This document shows positions 1 to 8,274 of a stretch of DNA of 55,833 nt, one piece after another (position 1 is the first letter of the stretch; each line of letters starts with the position of its first letter). Both the position numbers and the translations under genes were made by a program. A model generated the notes under the pieces. It was given only the letters and a program-made list of their open reading frames with translations, made no database searches and was not told the origin of the DNA. The stretch covers positions 1 through 55,833 of the forward strand of contig CAMJPQ010000015.1 in assembly GCA_946407745.1 (NCBI GenBank), given 5' to 3'. The stretch is from an uncultured Clostridia bacterium (GTDB lineage Bacteria > Bacillota > Clostridia > Christensenellales > Aristaeellaceae).

Positions 1-426
1 CTGGAAGCGCAGCGCCAGCTTGCCGATGGTGGTGGTTTTGCCCACGCCGTTCACGCCGACCACCAGCATCACCATGGGCCACTTCAGCGGGGGACGGGGA
101 ATATCCATCTCCTCTACCATGATCTGCTTGAGCATCTCGCGGGCTTCCCCGGCGTCCTTCACCTTCTGCTGCTCCACCCGCTCCTTCAGCTCGTCAATGA
201 TGCGCGTGGTGGCCTTCATGCCGCAGTCAGAGAGGATGAGAATATCCTCCAGCTCTTCATAAAAGTCATCGTCGATTTTGCGGGTCTCGCGGACCAGGTT
301 ATCCACCTTGTCGGTCATGTTGCCGCGGGTTTTGCTCAAGCCCTCCCGCAGGCGGGCAAACAGGCCCTTTTTCTCCTGCTTGGGGGCCTCTTCCGCTTCC
401 TGAATATTTTTCCTTCCGAATAACAC
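1..426 (-). CDS. ftsY: Signal recognition particle receptor FtsY (partial, 5' end of gene)
   Basis: FtsY is the membrane-associated GTPase that docks the SRP-ribosome complex at the Sec translocon. The first 142 residues are present; the rest lies beyond the left edge. A short charged, Lys/Glu-rich N-terminus of about 35 residues is followed by the helical N domain and the start of the G domain, ending just after the G1 loop VNGVGKTTTIGKLA. The start is GTG at 426, 7 bases after a GGAGG (minus strand). The A domain is almost absent, as is common in Firmicutes. The gene is divergent from the nfeD operon. Identification is firm from the G1 motif and N domain. Confidence 0.93.
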   Translation of the reverse strand, partial: MLFGRKNIQEAEEAPKQEKKGLFARLREGLSKTRGNMTDKVDNLVRETRKIDDDFYEELEDILILSDCGMKATTRIIDELKERVEQQKVKDAGEAREMLKQIMVEEMDIPRPPLKWPMVMLVVGVNGVGKTTTIGKLALRFQ

Positions 427-603
427 GCTGCGTGCCTCCTTCATATCTGGCTGGCGCCAGGAATGATTGCGATGAATGCCGCTTGGCGCGGCAGGTGTAT
501 TGTACCTGTTTGCACAGGAAGCGTCAAGTGGCAGGAGGAGGCAGGGGAAAAGGCTGGGTTCTGTCATTTCGATCGTGAAAATGTATATTTCAGGCAGAAG
601 CAC

Positions 604-632
604 TTTTCACGCGCGGCGGGATGTGCTATCAT
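604..632 (+). promoter_or_regulatory. Candidate promoter for the nfeD-floA operon
   Basis: A TATCAT -10 box (627-632) preceded by an extended TG (624-625) lies 17 bases after a weak TTTTCA -35 (604-609). It sits about 90 bases before the first gene. The rest of 427-724 shows no gene. The extended -10 is the main support; the -35 is poor. Confidence 0.4.
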
Positions 633-724
633 TCAGTTGAACAGGAGAGAGGGACAGCCGGGCGGCTGCGCCTGACATCTCCCCCCTGACAAATAGCAGA
701 AACAGACTGAACGGAGGTGATGTG

Positions 725-1225
725 ATGCTGGATGTACTGGTGGCAAATCTGCCGATTGTGATTTCATTGCTGACAGGCATTGTCCTGCTGGTGGTGGAGG
801 CCTTCATGCCCGGCTTTGGCATTGCGGGCTTCAGCGGCATAGGGTTTGAAATCGCCGCGGTGGTCATCGCCTTTATGCAGCATGGCGCGGGCACCGCGCT
901 GTGTGTGCTGCTGATCGGGCTGGCCATGGCAGCGGTCGCGATATCGATGTCGCTCAGGTCGATTGCACGTGGAAAGCTGAGTGAGAGCCCGCTGATACTG
1001 CGGGATACTGAGGACGATGAGAGCGGCTACCGCTCCTCCGAGGACACCGGCGTGTTCCTGGGCCGCGAGGGTGTGGCGACAACCATTCTGCGCCCCACCG
1101 GCATGGCGGAGTTTGACGGCGTGAAGCTGAATGTGATGACGGACGGCGAATTTGTGCAGCCCGGCGCCCGGGTGAAAATCATCAGGGCAGAGGGCAGCCG
1201 GATCGTGGTACAGATGATTTCATAA
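725..1225 (+). CDS. NfeD-family membrane protein (short NfeD1b/YqeZ type)
   Basis: NfeD proteins pair with SPFH/flotillin scaffolds; the C-terminal OB fold is thought to mediate assembly, and the long forms also carry a serine protease domain. This 166-residue protein is the short form: two or three hydrophobic segments (residues about 8-75), then a soluble C-terminal region (about 110-166) rich in beta strand, as expected for the NfeD OB fold. No ClpP-like domain is present. ATG 725 is preferred over GTG 722 because the GGAGG at 713-717 is 7 bases from it. It is 16 bases upstream of floA, the conserved gene order of B. subtilis yqeZ-floA. Confidence 0.82.
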   Translation: MLDVLVANLPIVISLLTGIVLLVVEAFMPGFGIAGFSGIGFEIAAVVIAFMQHGAGTALCVLLIGLAMAAVAISMSLRSIARGKLSESPLILRDTEDDESGYRSSEDTGVFLGREGVATTILRPTGMAEFDGVKLNVMTDGEFVQPGARVKIIRAEGSRIVVQMIS

Positions 1226-1241
1226 GGGAGGTATAGAGACA

Positions 1242-2237
1242 ATGGCAAACAATTCCATGTTTTTCCTGGGTTTTGTGGTAGTACTGGTGATACTGGTGCT
1301 GGCGGTCCTGTTCCACTTCATTCCGTTCGGAATGTGGGTACGGGCCATGGCCAGCGGCGTGCATGTGTCGTTCCGCTCGCTGATCGGCATGCGGGTGCGG
1401 CGCATCAAGCCCGACAAGCTGATTGATCCCCTGATCAAGGCAACCAAGGCCGGACTGCAGCTGAATATCACTCAGCTGGAGACCCACTTCCTGGCAGGCG
1501 GCAATGTGGACAGGGTCATCAACGCCCTGATCGCCGCGCAGCGCGCCAACATCCCCATGGCCTATGAGAAGGCCTGCGCGATTGACCTGGCCGGCCGCGA
1601 TGTGTTCCAGGCTGTGCAGATGAGTGTTACCCCCAAGGTCATTGAGACCCCGGTGGTCGCGGCCATCGCCAAGGACGGCATAGAGCTGCGCGCTAAGGCC
1701 CGTGTGACCGTGCGCACCAACATTGAGCGCCTGGTTGGCGGCGCGGGCGAGGAAACCATCATCGCCCGTGTCGGCGAGGGCATCGTGACAACGGTCGGCT
1801 CCTCCGAGACGCACAAGGAGGTGCTGGAGAACCCCGACCTGATTTCCCGCACCGTGCTGAGCAAGGGCCTGGACGCCGGCACTGCCTATGAGATCCTTTC
1901 CATTGACATTGCCGATGTGGACGTGGGCCGCAACGTCGGCGCACAGCTGCAGATGGACCAGGCAGAGGCGGACCGCCGCATTGCCCAGGCGAAGGCCGAG
2001 GAGCGCCGCGCCATGGCTGTGGCTCACGAGCAGGAAATGAAGGCCTCCGTGCAGGAGATGCGCGCCAAGGTGGTCGAGGCGGAAGCCGACGTGCCGCGCG
2101 CCATGGCCGAGGCCCTGCGCGCCGGAAAGCTGGGCGTGCTGGACTACTATCAGATGAAGAATACCATCGCGGACACCGATATGCGGGACGCCATCGCCAA
2201 GGCCAGCACCCCGCACGGGAGCTCTGAGAAGAAGTGA
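1242..2237 (+). CDS. floA: Flotillin-like protein FloA (SPFH domain)
   Basis: FloA scaffolds functional membrane microdomains. The 331 residues match the family length exactly. A hydrophobic N-terminal segment (about 6-30) inserts in the membrane without a cleavable signal. It is followed by the SPFH domain (about 50-215, with [20 protein letters not shown]) and an Ala/Glu-rich coiled coil of the flotillin type (about 230-290, [19 protein letters not shown]). The start ATG has a GGGAGG ribosome binding site. The gene is co-transcribed with the NfeD gene upstream and probably the acidic protein downstream. Family assignment is secure; the microdomain role is transferred from B. subtilis and Staphylococcus. 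Confidence 0.92.
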   Translation: MANNSMFFLGFVVVLVILVLAVLFHFIPFGMWVRAMASGVHVSFRSLIGMRVRRIKPDKLIDPLIKATKAGLQLNITQLETHFLAGGNVDRVINALIAAQRANIPMAYEKACAIDLAGRDVFQAVQMSVTPKVIETPVVAAIAKDGIELRAKARVTVRTNIERLVGGAGEETIIARVGEGIVTTVGSSETHKEVLENPDLISRTVLSKGLDAGTAYEILSIDIADVDVGRNVGAQLQMDQAEADRRIAQAKAEERRAMAVAHEQEMKASVQEMRAKVVEAEADVPRAMAEALRAGKLGVLDYYQMKNTIADTDMRDAIAKASTPHGSSEKK

Positions 2238-2268
2238 ACACTGAAAGCAGAAGCAAGGGGGTGAGGCC

Positions 2269-2769
2269 ATGTCTCCGGGAATCATTGTGCTGCTGCTGAT
2301 CGTCTTCATTGCTTCCAGTCTGTCGTCAAAGAAGAAAAACACCCAGGGCACTGCACGCACAACTGTTAAGACGGGCGGACACGCGCCTGTCGGAAACCGG
2401 ATGCAGAGCAAGCCGGAGGAGACGGAAGAGGAGGAAGAAGACCGCCCGATGATTCAGGCTGCCGCTCCTGCGCCTTACCGAGCGCCGCTGACGGCAACCG
2501 TAGCCCCGACCATGCATGACCATTCGGATATGTATGCCGGCTCCATGGGCGATGTGGAGGATGAAGGCTTCGACCCGCATGACCATGGCTTTGAAGCTGC
2601 CCCCAATATGCCGTCCATGCACTCTGAGGCGGAAATCAACGCGTCTCTGACAGACGTGGCGGAAGAGGAGGAGGAAGGAGGCTTCAGCCTCCGCCTCGAC
2701 GGGGACAGCCTGATGCAGGCCTTTGTGCTGCAGGAGGTGCTGAAGCGCCCTGCGGACAGGAAAAGATAA
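2269..2769 (+). CDS. Hypothetical acidic protein with one N-terminal membrane segment, third gene of the floA operon
   Basis: Not recognised as a named family. The 166-residue product begins with a single hydrophobic segment (about 4-20) followed by a Lys cluster, so it is probably an N-in/C-out or anchored cytosolic protein. A long low-complexity acidic stretch (EETEEEEEDRP) and His/Met-rich segments (DHSDMYAG, DPHDHGFE) follow. A compact C-terminus (about 145-166, DGDSLMQAFVLQEVLKRP) looks helical. The ATG follows AAGGGGGTGA. It lies 31 bases after floA and ends at a strong terminator. Position matches that of yqfB in the B. subtilis operon, but no sequence resemblance is claimed. A FloA or NfeD partner role is inference. 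Confidence 0.7.
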   Translation: MSPGIIVLLLIVFIASSLSSKKKNTQGTARTTVKTGGHAPVGNRMQSKPEETEEEEEDRPMIQAAAPAPYRAPLTATVAPTMHDHSDMYAGSMGDVEDEGFDPHDHGFEAAPNMPSMHSEAEINASLTDVAEEEEEGGFSLRLDGDSLMQAFVLQEVLKRPADRKR

Positions 2770-2792
2770 GGCAACCCATAGCATACATTTGC

Positions 2793-2820
2793 GGCGGAGG
2801 CTTGATGCCTCCGCCCTTTT
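2793..2820 (+). terminator. Rho-independent terminator of the nfeD-floA operon
   Basis: A perfect 9-bp stem (GGCGGAGGC / GCCTCCGCC, loop TTGAT) is followed by CTTTTGT, 23 bases after the last gene of the operon. Confidence 0.88.
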
Positions 2821-2824
2821 GTAC

Positions 2825-2853
2825 TTGACATATACCCCCATAGGGTATATAAT
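2825..2853 (+). promoter_or_regulatory. Consensus sigma-A promoter of csoR-copA
   Basis: TTGACA (2825-2830) and TATAAT (2848-2853) with a 17-bp spacer, a perfect match to both hexamers. The spacer holds the CsoR operator, so repressor binding should occlude RNA polymerase directly. Confidence 0.93.
2831..2849 (+). promoter_or_regulatory. CsoR operator (copper-responsive) in the promoter spacer
   Basis: The inverted repeat TATACCCCCATAGGGTATA matches the known CsoR site pattern (TACCC-spacer-GGGTA) of B. subtilis and Mycobacterium. It lies between the -35 and -10 boxes and overlaps the -10 by two bases. Copper-loaded CsoR should leave this site and release csoR-copA transcription. Confidence 0.88.
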
Positions 2854-2886
2854 CGCGCTGACCGGCAGAAAAGGGGGGTGAGGCGG

Positions 2887-3198
2887 ATGCCAGAAGAGAA
2901 CCGCTGTGAGTGCTGCGTGCGGAAGAAGGAGCGAAAGCCGGAGGAATACCGGCAGCTGATCAACCGCCTCAACCGCGCGGAGGGGCAGCTGCGCGCCGTC
3001 CGCAGGATGGTGGAGGACGGCTGCTACTGTCCGGACATTCTGGTGCAGGTGGCGGCCGTGTCATCGGCTGTAAACTCGTTTGGAAAGGAGCTGCTTGCGC
3101 AGCACATCCGAACCTGCGTTGCGGAGGACGTGCGCTCCGGCCGGGATGAGACGCTGGAGGAGCTGATTTCCACACTCCAGAAAATGATGAAGCAATGA
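2887..3198 (+). CDS. csoR: Copper-sensing transcriptional repressor CsoR
   Basis: CsoR is an all-helical homotetrameric repressor that releases DNA on binding Cu(I). The 103-residue product has the family ligands in the right order: Cys48 (in CYCPDIL), then the HxxxC pair His73 and Cys77 (QHIRTC). The N-terminus adds a CECC cluster at residues 7-10 that is not part of the canonical Cu(I) site. ATG 2887 is chosen over GTG 2878 because AAGGGGGG lies at the right distance. It is 13 bases ahead of copA and downstream of its own operator, so it is autoregulated. The C-H-C set favours copper over the nickel or formaldehyde-sensing relatives (RcnR/FrmR). Confidence 0.92.
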   Translation: MPEENRCECCVRKKERKPEEYRQLINRLNRAEGQLRAVRRMVEDGCYCPDILVQVAAVSSAVNSFGKELLAQHIRTCVAEDVRSGRDETLEELISTLQKMMKQ

Positions 3199-3211
3199 AG
3201 AAGGTATACAG

Positions 3212-5761
3212 ATGAAACAGTTCACGGTCACCGGCATGAGCTGCGCCGCCTGCCAGGCCAGGGTCGAAAAGGCCGTCGGCGCGGTGCCAGGCGTGACATC
3301 CTGCTCGGTGAGCCTGCTGACCAACGCCATGGGCGTGGAGGGCACGGCGGAGGACGCGGCCATCATCCGGGCGGTGGAGCAGGCCGGCTATGGCGCGAGC
3401 GTGAAGGGTGCGGAAAAGACACGCCCAGGGGCGGCAGCCGCGGAGGAGGAGGCGCTGAAGGACCATGAGACGCCCGCGCTGAAACGGCGGCTGGCGCTGT
3501 CGGTCGGCTTTTTGCTGGTACTGATGTATTTCTCCATGGGGCACATGATGTGGGGCTGGCCCCTTCCCGCCTGGTTCGAGGGGAACCATGTGGCGATGGG
3601 CCTGGTGCAGCTGCTGCTGGCCGCCATCGTGATGCTGATCAACAAGAAGTTTTTTGTCTCCGGCTTCCGGGGGCTGTGGCACAGGGCGCCGAATATGGAC
3701 ACGCTGGTGGCGCTGGGCTCCTCGGCGTCGTTCGTATGGAGCGTGTACGCCCTGTTCGCCATGACGGATGCCCAGGTCAAGGGCGGCGCCGAGGCGGCCA
3801 TGCCGTGGATGCATGAGTTTTATTTCGAATCCGCCGCCATGATCCTCACCCTCATCACCGTTGGAAAAATGCTGGAAGCCCGCAGCAAGGGCAAGACAAC
3901 AGATGCGCTGAAGGCACTGATGCGGCTCGCCCCGAAAACCGCGCTGCTGGTGCGCGGCGGCGAGGAAGTGACCGTGCCCATTGAAGAGGTGGGGACGGGG
4001 GATGTGTTCGCGGTGCGCCCCGGTGAGGCGGTGCCGGTGGACGGCGTGGTGGTGGAAGGCATTTCCGCCGTGGACGAATCCGCGCTGACAGGCGAAAGCC
4101 TGCCGGTGGACAAGCAGCCCGGGGACACGGTATCCGCGGCCACGGTGAACCGGAACGGACGCCTTTTGTGTCGTGCGACCCGCGTGGGTGAGGACACCAC
4201 ACTGTCACAGATCATCCGCATGGTGTCCGACGCGGCAGCGACCAAGGCCCCCATCGCCAAGGTGGCGGACAGGGTCAGCGGCATTTTTGTGCCGGCGGTG
4301 ATGGCGATTGCCCTGCTGACCACGGTGATCTGGCTGCTGGCAGGCCGCGACTTCGGCTATGCGCTGGCCAGGGGGATCTCTGTGCTGGTGATATCCTGCC
4401 CCTGTGCCCTGGGACTGGCGACACCCGTGGCAATCATGGTGGGCAACGGGGTCGGCGCAAAGCACGGCATTCTCTTCAAAACAGCGGTTTCACTGGAGGA
4501 GACCGGCAAGGTGCAGGCAGTTGCCCTGGACAAGACGGGCACCATCACCACCGGCGCGCCAAGGGTCGCGTCTGTGACCCCCGCGCCGGGTGTGAGCGAG
4601 AAGGAGCTGCTCAGCGCCGCCTACGCGCTGGAGGCGCTCAGCGAACACCCGCTGGCCAAAGCCGTTGTGGAGCTGGCCCGGGAGCGGGACATTCCCCTGG
4701 AAGCGGCTGCCGATTTCCGCGCGCTGCCCGGCAGCGGCCTGACCGCGAGGGCGGGGCAGGAGGAGCTACTGGGCGGCAGCATGAGCTTCCTCGCAGAAAA
4801 CAGACAGGTGCCGCCTGAGGTGATGAGGGCCGCGGAAGAAGATGCTGCCAGGGGCAGAACGCCGCTGCTGTTTGCCCGCGGCAGGCGCGTACTGGGCTGC
4901 ATCTCTGTGGCGGACAGCATCAAGCCGGACAGCGCGGAGGCCATTGCGCAGCTGAAGAACCTGGGCATACGCACTGTGATGCTGACAGGGGACAACCAGC
5001 GCACCGCGCAGGCCATGGCCAAGGAAGCGGGCGTGGATGAGGTCATCGCCGGTGTGCTGCCGGACGGCAAGGAGCAGGTGATCAGGCAGCTGCAGCAGCG
5101 CTACGGCAAGGTGGCCATGGTGGGCGACGGCATCAACGACGCGCCGGCGCTGACCAGGGCGGACATGGGCATTGCCATCGGCGCGGGCACGGACATCGCC
5201 ATCGACGCGGCGGACGTGGTGCTGATGAATTCCTCCCTGCGGGATGTGGCGGCCGCGGTGCGTCTCTCCCGCGCGACGCTGCGCAACATTCACGAAAACC
5301 TGTTCTGGGCCTTTATCTACAACAGCATCGGCATCCCGCTGGCAGCAGGCGCGTTCATCCGCCTGTTCGGCTGGACGATGAACCCCATGTTCGGCGCGGC
5401 GGCCATGAGCCTTTCCAGCTTCTGCGTGGTGTCCAACGCGCTGAGGCTCAACTTCTTCAGGCTGTACGACACCGGGCGCGACCGCCCGCTGCGCCGCGGA
5501 AGAAAGAATCCCGCAGTCCACGCGACTGAAAACAGAAAGGAGAATGAACCCATGACAAAGACACTGCTGGTGGAAGGAATGATGTGCCCGCATTGCGAGG
5601 CGAGGGTGAAAAAGGCGCTGGAGGCCGTAGACGGCGTCAGCGAGGCGGTCGCCAGCCACGAGAAGGGCACCGCTGTGGTCACGCTGAGCCACCCGGTGGA
5701 GGACAGCGTGCTGAAGCAGGCGGTCGAGGCACAGGACTACACTGTGAAGGGCTTCGCCTGA
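3212..5761 (+). CDS. copA: Copper-exporting P1B-type ATPase CopA with C-terminal CopZ-like domain
   Basis: CopA pumps Cu(I) out of the cytoplasm using ATP. The 849-residue protein has an N-terminal heavy-metal-associated (HMA) domain with MSCAAC at 9-14. Membrane helices, the actuator motif TGES, the CPC metal-binding helix ([11 protein letters not shown]), the phosphorylation motif DKTGT and the hinge GDGINDAP follow. After the last membrane helix and a basic linker (about 760-780) a second HMA domain begins at Met781 (MMCPHC). That domain looks like a CopZ chaperone fused in frame, and a ribosome binding site for separate CopZ synthesis remains inside copA. The stop codon overlaps the next gene's start (TGATG). 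Regulation is by CsoR. Confidence 0.94.
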   Translation: MKQFTVTGMSCAACQARVEKAVGAVPGVTSCSVSLLTNAMGVEGTAEDAAIIRAVEQAGYGASVKGAEKTRPGAAAAEEEALKDHETPALKRRLALSVGFLLVLMYFSMGHMMWGWPLPAWFEGNHVAMGLVQLLLAAIVMLINKKFFVSGFRGLWHRAPNMDTLVALGSSASFVWSVYALFAMTDAQVKGGAEAAMPWMHEFYFESAAMILTLITVGKMLEARSKGKTTDALKALMRLAPKTALLVRGGEEVTVPIEEVGTGDVFAVRPGEAVPVDGVVVEGISAVDESALTGESLPVDKQPGDTVSAATVNRNGRLLCRATRVGEDTTLSQIIRMVSDAAATKAPIAKVADRVSGIFVPAVMAIALLTTVIWLLAGRDFGYALARGISVLVISCPCALGLATPVAIMVGNGVGAKHGILFKTAVSLEETGKVQAVALDKTGTITTGAPRVASVTPAPGVSEKELLSAAYALEALSEHPLAKAVVELARERDIPLEAAADFRALPGSGLTARAGQEELLGGSMSFLAENRQVPPEVMRAAEEDAARGRTPLLFARGRRVLGCISVADSIKPDSAEAIAQLKNLGIRTVMLTGDNQRTAQAMAKEAGVDEVIAGVLPDGKEQVIRQLQQRYGKVAMVGDGINDAPALTRADMGIAIGAGTDIAIDAADVVLMNSSLRDVAAAVRLSRATLRNIHENLFWAFIYNSIGIPLAAGAFIRLFGWTMNPMFGAAAMSLSSFCVVSNALRLNFFRLYDTGRDRPLRRGRKNPAVHATENRKENEPMTKTLLVEGMMCPHCEARVKKALEAVDGVSEAVASHEKGTAVVTLSHPVEDSVLKQAVEAQDYTVKGFA
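5552..5761 (+). other. Internal translation start for a free CopZ-like chaperone within copA
   Basis: AAAGGAG at 5536-5542 is followed after 9 bases by ATG 5552, in frame with copA. The product would be a 69-residue HMA protein ([19 protein letters not shown]...), the size of a stand-alone CopZ copper chaperone. No stop codon separates it from the ATPase frame. Whether free CopZ, only the fusion, or both are made cannot be read from sequence. Confidence 0.45.
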
Positions 5762-6879
5762 TGCGCTGCCTTGCGACTGCCGCCTTCGGCCTGGAGGGGC
5801 TGGTTGCCGCCGAGCTGAAGCGGCTGGGCGCACAGCAGGTGCGCGCGGAAAACGGCGGCGCGGTGTTTGCGGCCACGGCGGAGCAGGCCTTCCTGTGCTG
5901 CCTGCGCCTGCGCTGCGCGGACCGTGTGCTGCTGCTGCTCGCCGAGGAAGAGTGCCTTTCCTTTGAGGCGCTCTATCAGGCCGTGAGGGCGGTGCCGTGG
6001 GAGAAATACCTGGCCGGGGACGCGTTCATCCATGTGAGCGGAAAGTGCGCGCGGAGCCAGCTGATGAGCGTGCGGGACTGCCAGTCCGTATCCAAGCGCG
6101 CCATACTGGACCGGTTGAGGGATAAAACGGGCCGGAGCGTGTTTCCGGAGAGCGGCGCACACTACCCCATTGAGGTGTCGCTGCATGAAAACCGCCTCCG
6201 TGTGGCGCTGGACCTGACCGGTGAGGCCCTCAACCGCCGCGGCTACCGCACGTGGAACGGCGAGGCGCCGCTGCGGGAAACCCTGGCGGCTGCCCTGGTG
6301 GAGCTGAGCCCCTGGCGGCCCGGCCAGCGCCTGCATGACCCTTGCTGCGGCACCGGCACGCTGCCCATTGAGGCGGCACTGCGCGGCGCCCATCGCGCGC
6401 CTGGCGCGGAGCGGGAGTTTGCCTGTGAGCGCTACCCGTTTTTTACCCGCCAGGTCGATGTGGCTGCTGTGCGCGCGTCGGTACAGGCGGAGACGGACTA
6501 TGCCAGGATCGAGGGCTGCATCAGCGGCTCTGACCTGGACGCGGAGGCGCTGACGCTGGCGAAGCGCCATGTGCGCCAGGCAGGGCTGGAGGGAAAAGTC
6601 TCCCTGTGGCAGCAGCCACTGGAGGAACTGCAGCTGCCGGATGCGGAGGGCGTTTTCCTCTGCAACCCGCCCTACGGGGAGCGCCTGGGCGACAGGAAAA
6701 CCTGCCAGCAGCTGTACCGCCAGCTGGGCCTGCTGCAGAAAAGGCACCCCGGCTGGAGCCTGTGCGCCATTTCGTCGGATCCGGCGTTTGAGCGCTGCTT
6801 TGGCCGGAGGGCCGACAAAAAACGCCGCCTGTACAACGGGCGGCTGGAGTGCGAATTCCTGATCTTTGCGGCAAGATAA
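5761..6879 (+). CDS. THUMP-domain class I SAM-dependent RNA methyltransferase (RlmL/YpsC family)
   Basis: Enzymes of this family methylate guanosine N2 in 23S rRNA (E. coli RlmL, G2445) or a related position. The 372-residue protein has an N-terminal ferredoxin-like plus THUMP region (about 1-155, LEGLVAAELKRLG) and a C-terminal Rossmann methyltransferase. The SAM loop DPCCGTGTLPIEAAL and catalytic CNPPYGERLGD are visible. This is the N-terminal half of E. coli RlmL without the RlmK half, as in B. subtilis YpsC. The ATG overlaps the copA stop by one base, so it is translationally coupled to the copper operon without any evident functional link. Confidence 0.87.
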   Translation: MRCLATAAFGLEGLVAAELKRLGAQQVRAENGGAVFAATAEQAFLCCLRLRCADRVLLLLAEEECLSFEALYQAVRAVPWEKYLAGDAFIHVSGKCARSQLMSVRDCQSVSKRAILDRLRDKTGRSVFPESGAHYPIEVSLHENRLRVALDLTGEALNRRGYRTWNGEAPLRETLAAALVELSPWRPGQRLHDPCCGTGTLPIEAALRGAHRAPGAEREFACERYPFFTRQVDVAAVRASVQAETDYARIEGCISGSDLDAEALTLAKRHVRQAGLEGKVSLWQQPLEELQLPDAEGVFLCNPPYGERLGDRKTCQQLYRQLGLLQKRHPGWSLCAISSDPAFERCFGRRADKKRRLYNGRLECEFLIFAAR

Positions 6880-6888
6880 TATGAACAC

Positions 6889-6920
6889 GCGCCTGCCGGA
6901 CGCAATGACCCGGCAGGCGC
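6889..6920. terminator. Terminator hairpin between convergent genes
   Basis: An 11-bp perfect stem (GCGCCTGCCGG / CCGGCAGGCGC, 10-base loop) lies between the convergent methyltransferase gene and pfkA. The plus-strand tail is TGCTTTTA; the minus-strand tail is weak. Confidence 0.7.
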
Positions 6921-6949
6921 GCTGCTTTTATGAAACTGTGGGTGCTGCT

Positions 6950-8020
6950 TCAGTCACCGAAATTGATGCCCATGTTGCGGGCAATCTGCACCATCTGGTC
7001 ATCCTCGGGCACCAGCTTGGGCACGCCGGCAATGTCCTTCAGGGGGTTGTGGGTGATCTGGTTGCCCTTGAGGGCGACGGTGTAGCCGTATTTTTCATCG
7101 CGGATCAGCTCAGCGGCGTGCACGCCAAACTGGGTGGACAGCACGCGGTCATAGGCGCTGGGGGTACCGCCGCGCTGGATATGGCCGGGCACCACTGCGC
7201 GGGCTTCCACGCCGACCAGCTCAGACAGCTTCTGTGCCACGTCCGCGGCGGCGGAGTAGTGGCTCGCGGCGCGCTTGGCCTCGCGCTCCTTTTTCTTCAT
7301 CTTGGCCTCTTCGGTGTCCATGGCGCCCTCCGCCACGGCGATGATGGTAAAGGCCTTGTTGTTCTTCGCGCGCTTCTCGACTTCCTTGGCGACCTTTTCG
7401 ATTTTGTAGGGAATCTCGGGCAGCAGTATCACGTCCGCGCCGCCGGCGACGCCGCTGTACAGCGTCAGCCAGCCCGCCTTGTTGCCCATGATCTCAATCA
7501 CCATGGTGCGGCCGTGACTGGCGGCGGTGGTGTGGATGCGGTCGATGACCTCGGTGGCGATGTCCACGGCGGTGTGGAAGCCGAAGGTGAAATCAGTGCC
7601 GTAAATATCGTTGTCGATGGTTTTGGGCAGGCCGATCACGTTCAGCCCCTCTTCGCTGAGCAGGTTGGCCGTTTTATGGGTGCCGTTGCCGCCCAGGGTC
7701 ACCAGGCAGTCCAGCTTCAGGTCCTTGTAGGTCTTCTTCATGGCGGCGACCTTGTCTACCTTGTCATCGCCGATGACGCGCATGTTGCGGAAGGGTGTGC
7801 GCGCTGTGCCCAGAATGGTGCCGCCCAGCGTGAGGATGCCGGAGAACTGATCGCGTGTCATCAGGGAGAAGTCCCCCTCGATCAGGCCGCGATAGCCGTC
7901 GTGAATGCCGATGATCTCCGCGTCAAACATTTCATAGGCGGCGCGGGTGACGCCGCGGATGGCTGCGTTCAGGCCGGGGCAGTCGCCGCCGCTGGTAAGG
8001 ATGCCGATGCGTCTTTTCAT
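6950..8020 (-). CDS. pfkA: 6-phosphofructokinase (group III, probably ATP-dependent)
   Basis: Phosphorylates fructose 6-phosphate in the committed step of glycolysis. The 356-residue protein begins MKRRIGILTSGGDCPG and is longer than the 320-residue E. coli type. GGNGT at 110-114 keeps Gly at the position equivalent to E. coli Gly104, which favours ATP. PKTIDND at 132-138 has Lys where E. coli has Gly124, a residue found in PPi-dependent and in actinobacterial mixed-group ATP enzymes. The combination fits the 'mixed-substrate PFK group III', so ATP is likely but PPi cannot be excluded. ATG 8020 follows GGGAGGAA. It has its own promoter. Confidence 0.9.
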   Translation of the reverse strand: MKRRIGILTSGGDCPGLNAAIRGVTRAAYEMFDAEIIGIHDGYRGLIEGDFSLMTRDQFSGILTLGGTILGTARTPFRNMRVIGDDKVDKVAAMKKTYKDLKLDCLVTLGGNGTHKTANLLSEEGLNVIGLPKTIDNDIYGTDFTFGFHTAVDIATEVIDRIHTTAASHGRTMVIEIMGNKAGWLTLYSGVAGGADVILLPEIPYKIEKVAKEVEKRAKNNKAFTIIAVAEGAMDTEEAKMKKKEREAKRAASHYSAAADVAQKLSELVGVEARAVVPGHIQRGGTPSAYDRVLSTQFGVHAAELIRDEKYGYTVALKGNQITHNPLKDIAGVPKLVPEDDQMVQIARNMGINFGD

Positions 8021-8051
8021 TCTGTTTTCCTCCCTGTGTTGGATTGAATAC

Positions 8052-8080
8052 AGTATACCACGAAAGGAAAGGCCGCGCAA
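8052..8080 (-). promoter_or_regulatory. pfkA promoter
   Basis: On the minus strand TTGCGC (8080-8075) and TATACT (8057-8052) are separated by 17 bases, about 30 bases before the pfkA start codon. Confidence 0.72.
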
Positions 8081-8144
8081 GGCTGTTTTGCGGCAAAGGG
8101 CCTTGTATGGCAGTGTGCCGCAAACATGGCCTGCACAGGTTCCG

Positions 8145-8173
8145 TTGCGAAATGAGACAGGCTGTGTTATACT
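8145..8173 (+). promoter_or_regulatory. Promoter for the CAT-like gene
   Basis: TTGCGA (8145-8150) and TATACT (8168-8173) with a 17-base spacer. It leaves a leader of about 95 bases with a short GCGGC/GCCGC stem but no obvious regulatory peptide. Confidence 0.65.
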
Positions 8174-8274
8174 TGGTCATCATCTGTGCTGCATGGATGA
8201 CCGCGGCTGATATGCTCCAAAGGCCGCAGATTCCCGCACCAACGCTGCATGTATAAGGAAAGAAGGCCGATCCC

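Noticed and set aside
5552-5761. Annotating copZ as a separate, independent gene
   Set aside because: The CopA frame is continuous through it with no stop codon, so only an internal start is proposed.
6866-8047. A 393-codon open frame opposite pfkA
   Set aside because: It has the same His/Gly/Val-rich shadow composition; pfkA has promoter, ribosome binding site and catalytic motifs.
8194-8211. A five-codon leader peptide (MDDRG) before the CAT-like gene
   Set aside because: No ribosome binding site precedes it and no hairpin that hides the CAT ribosome binding site is evident.
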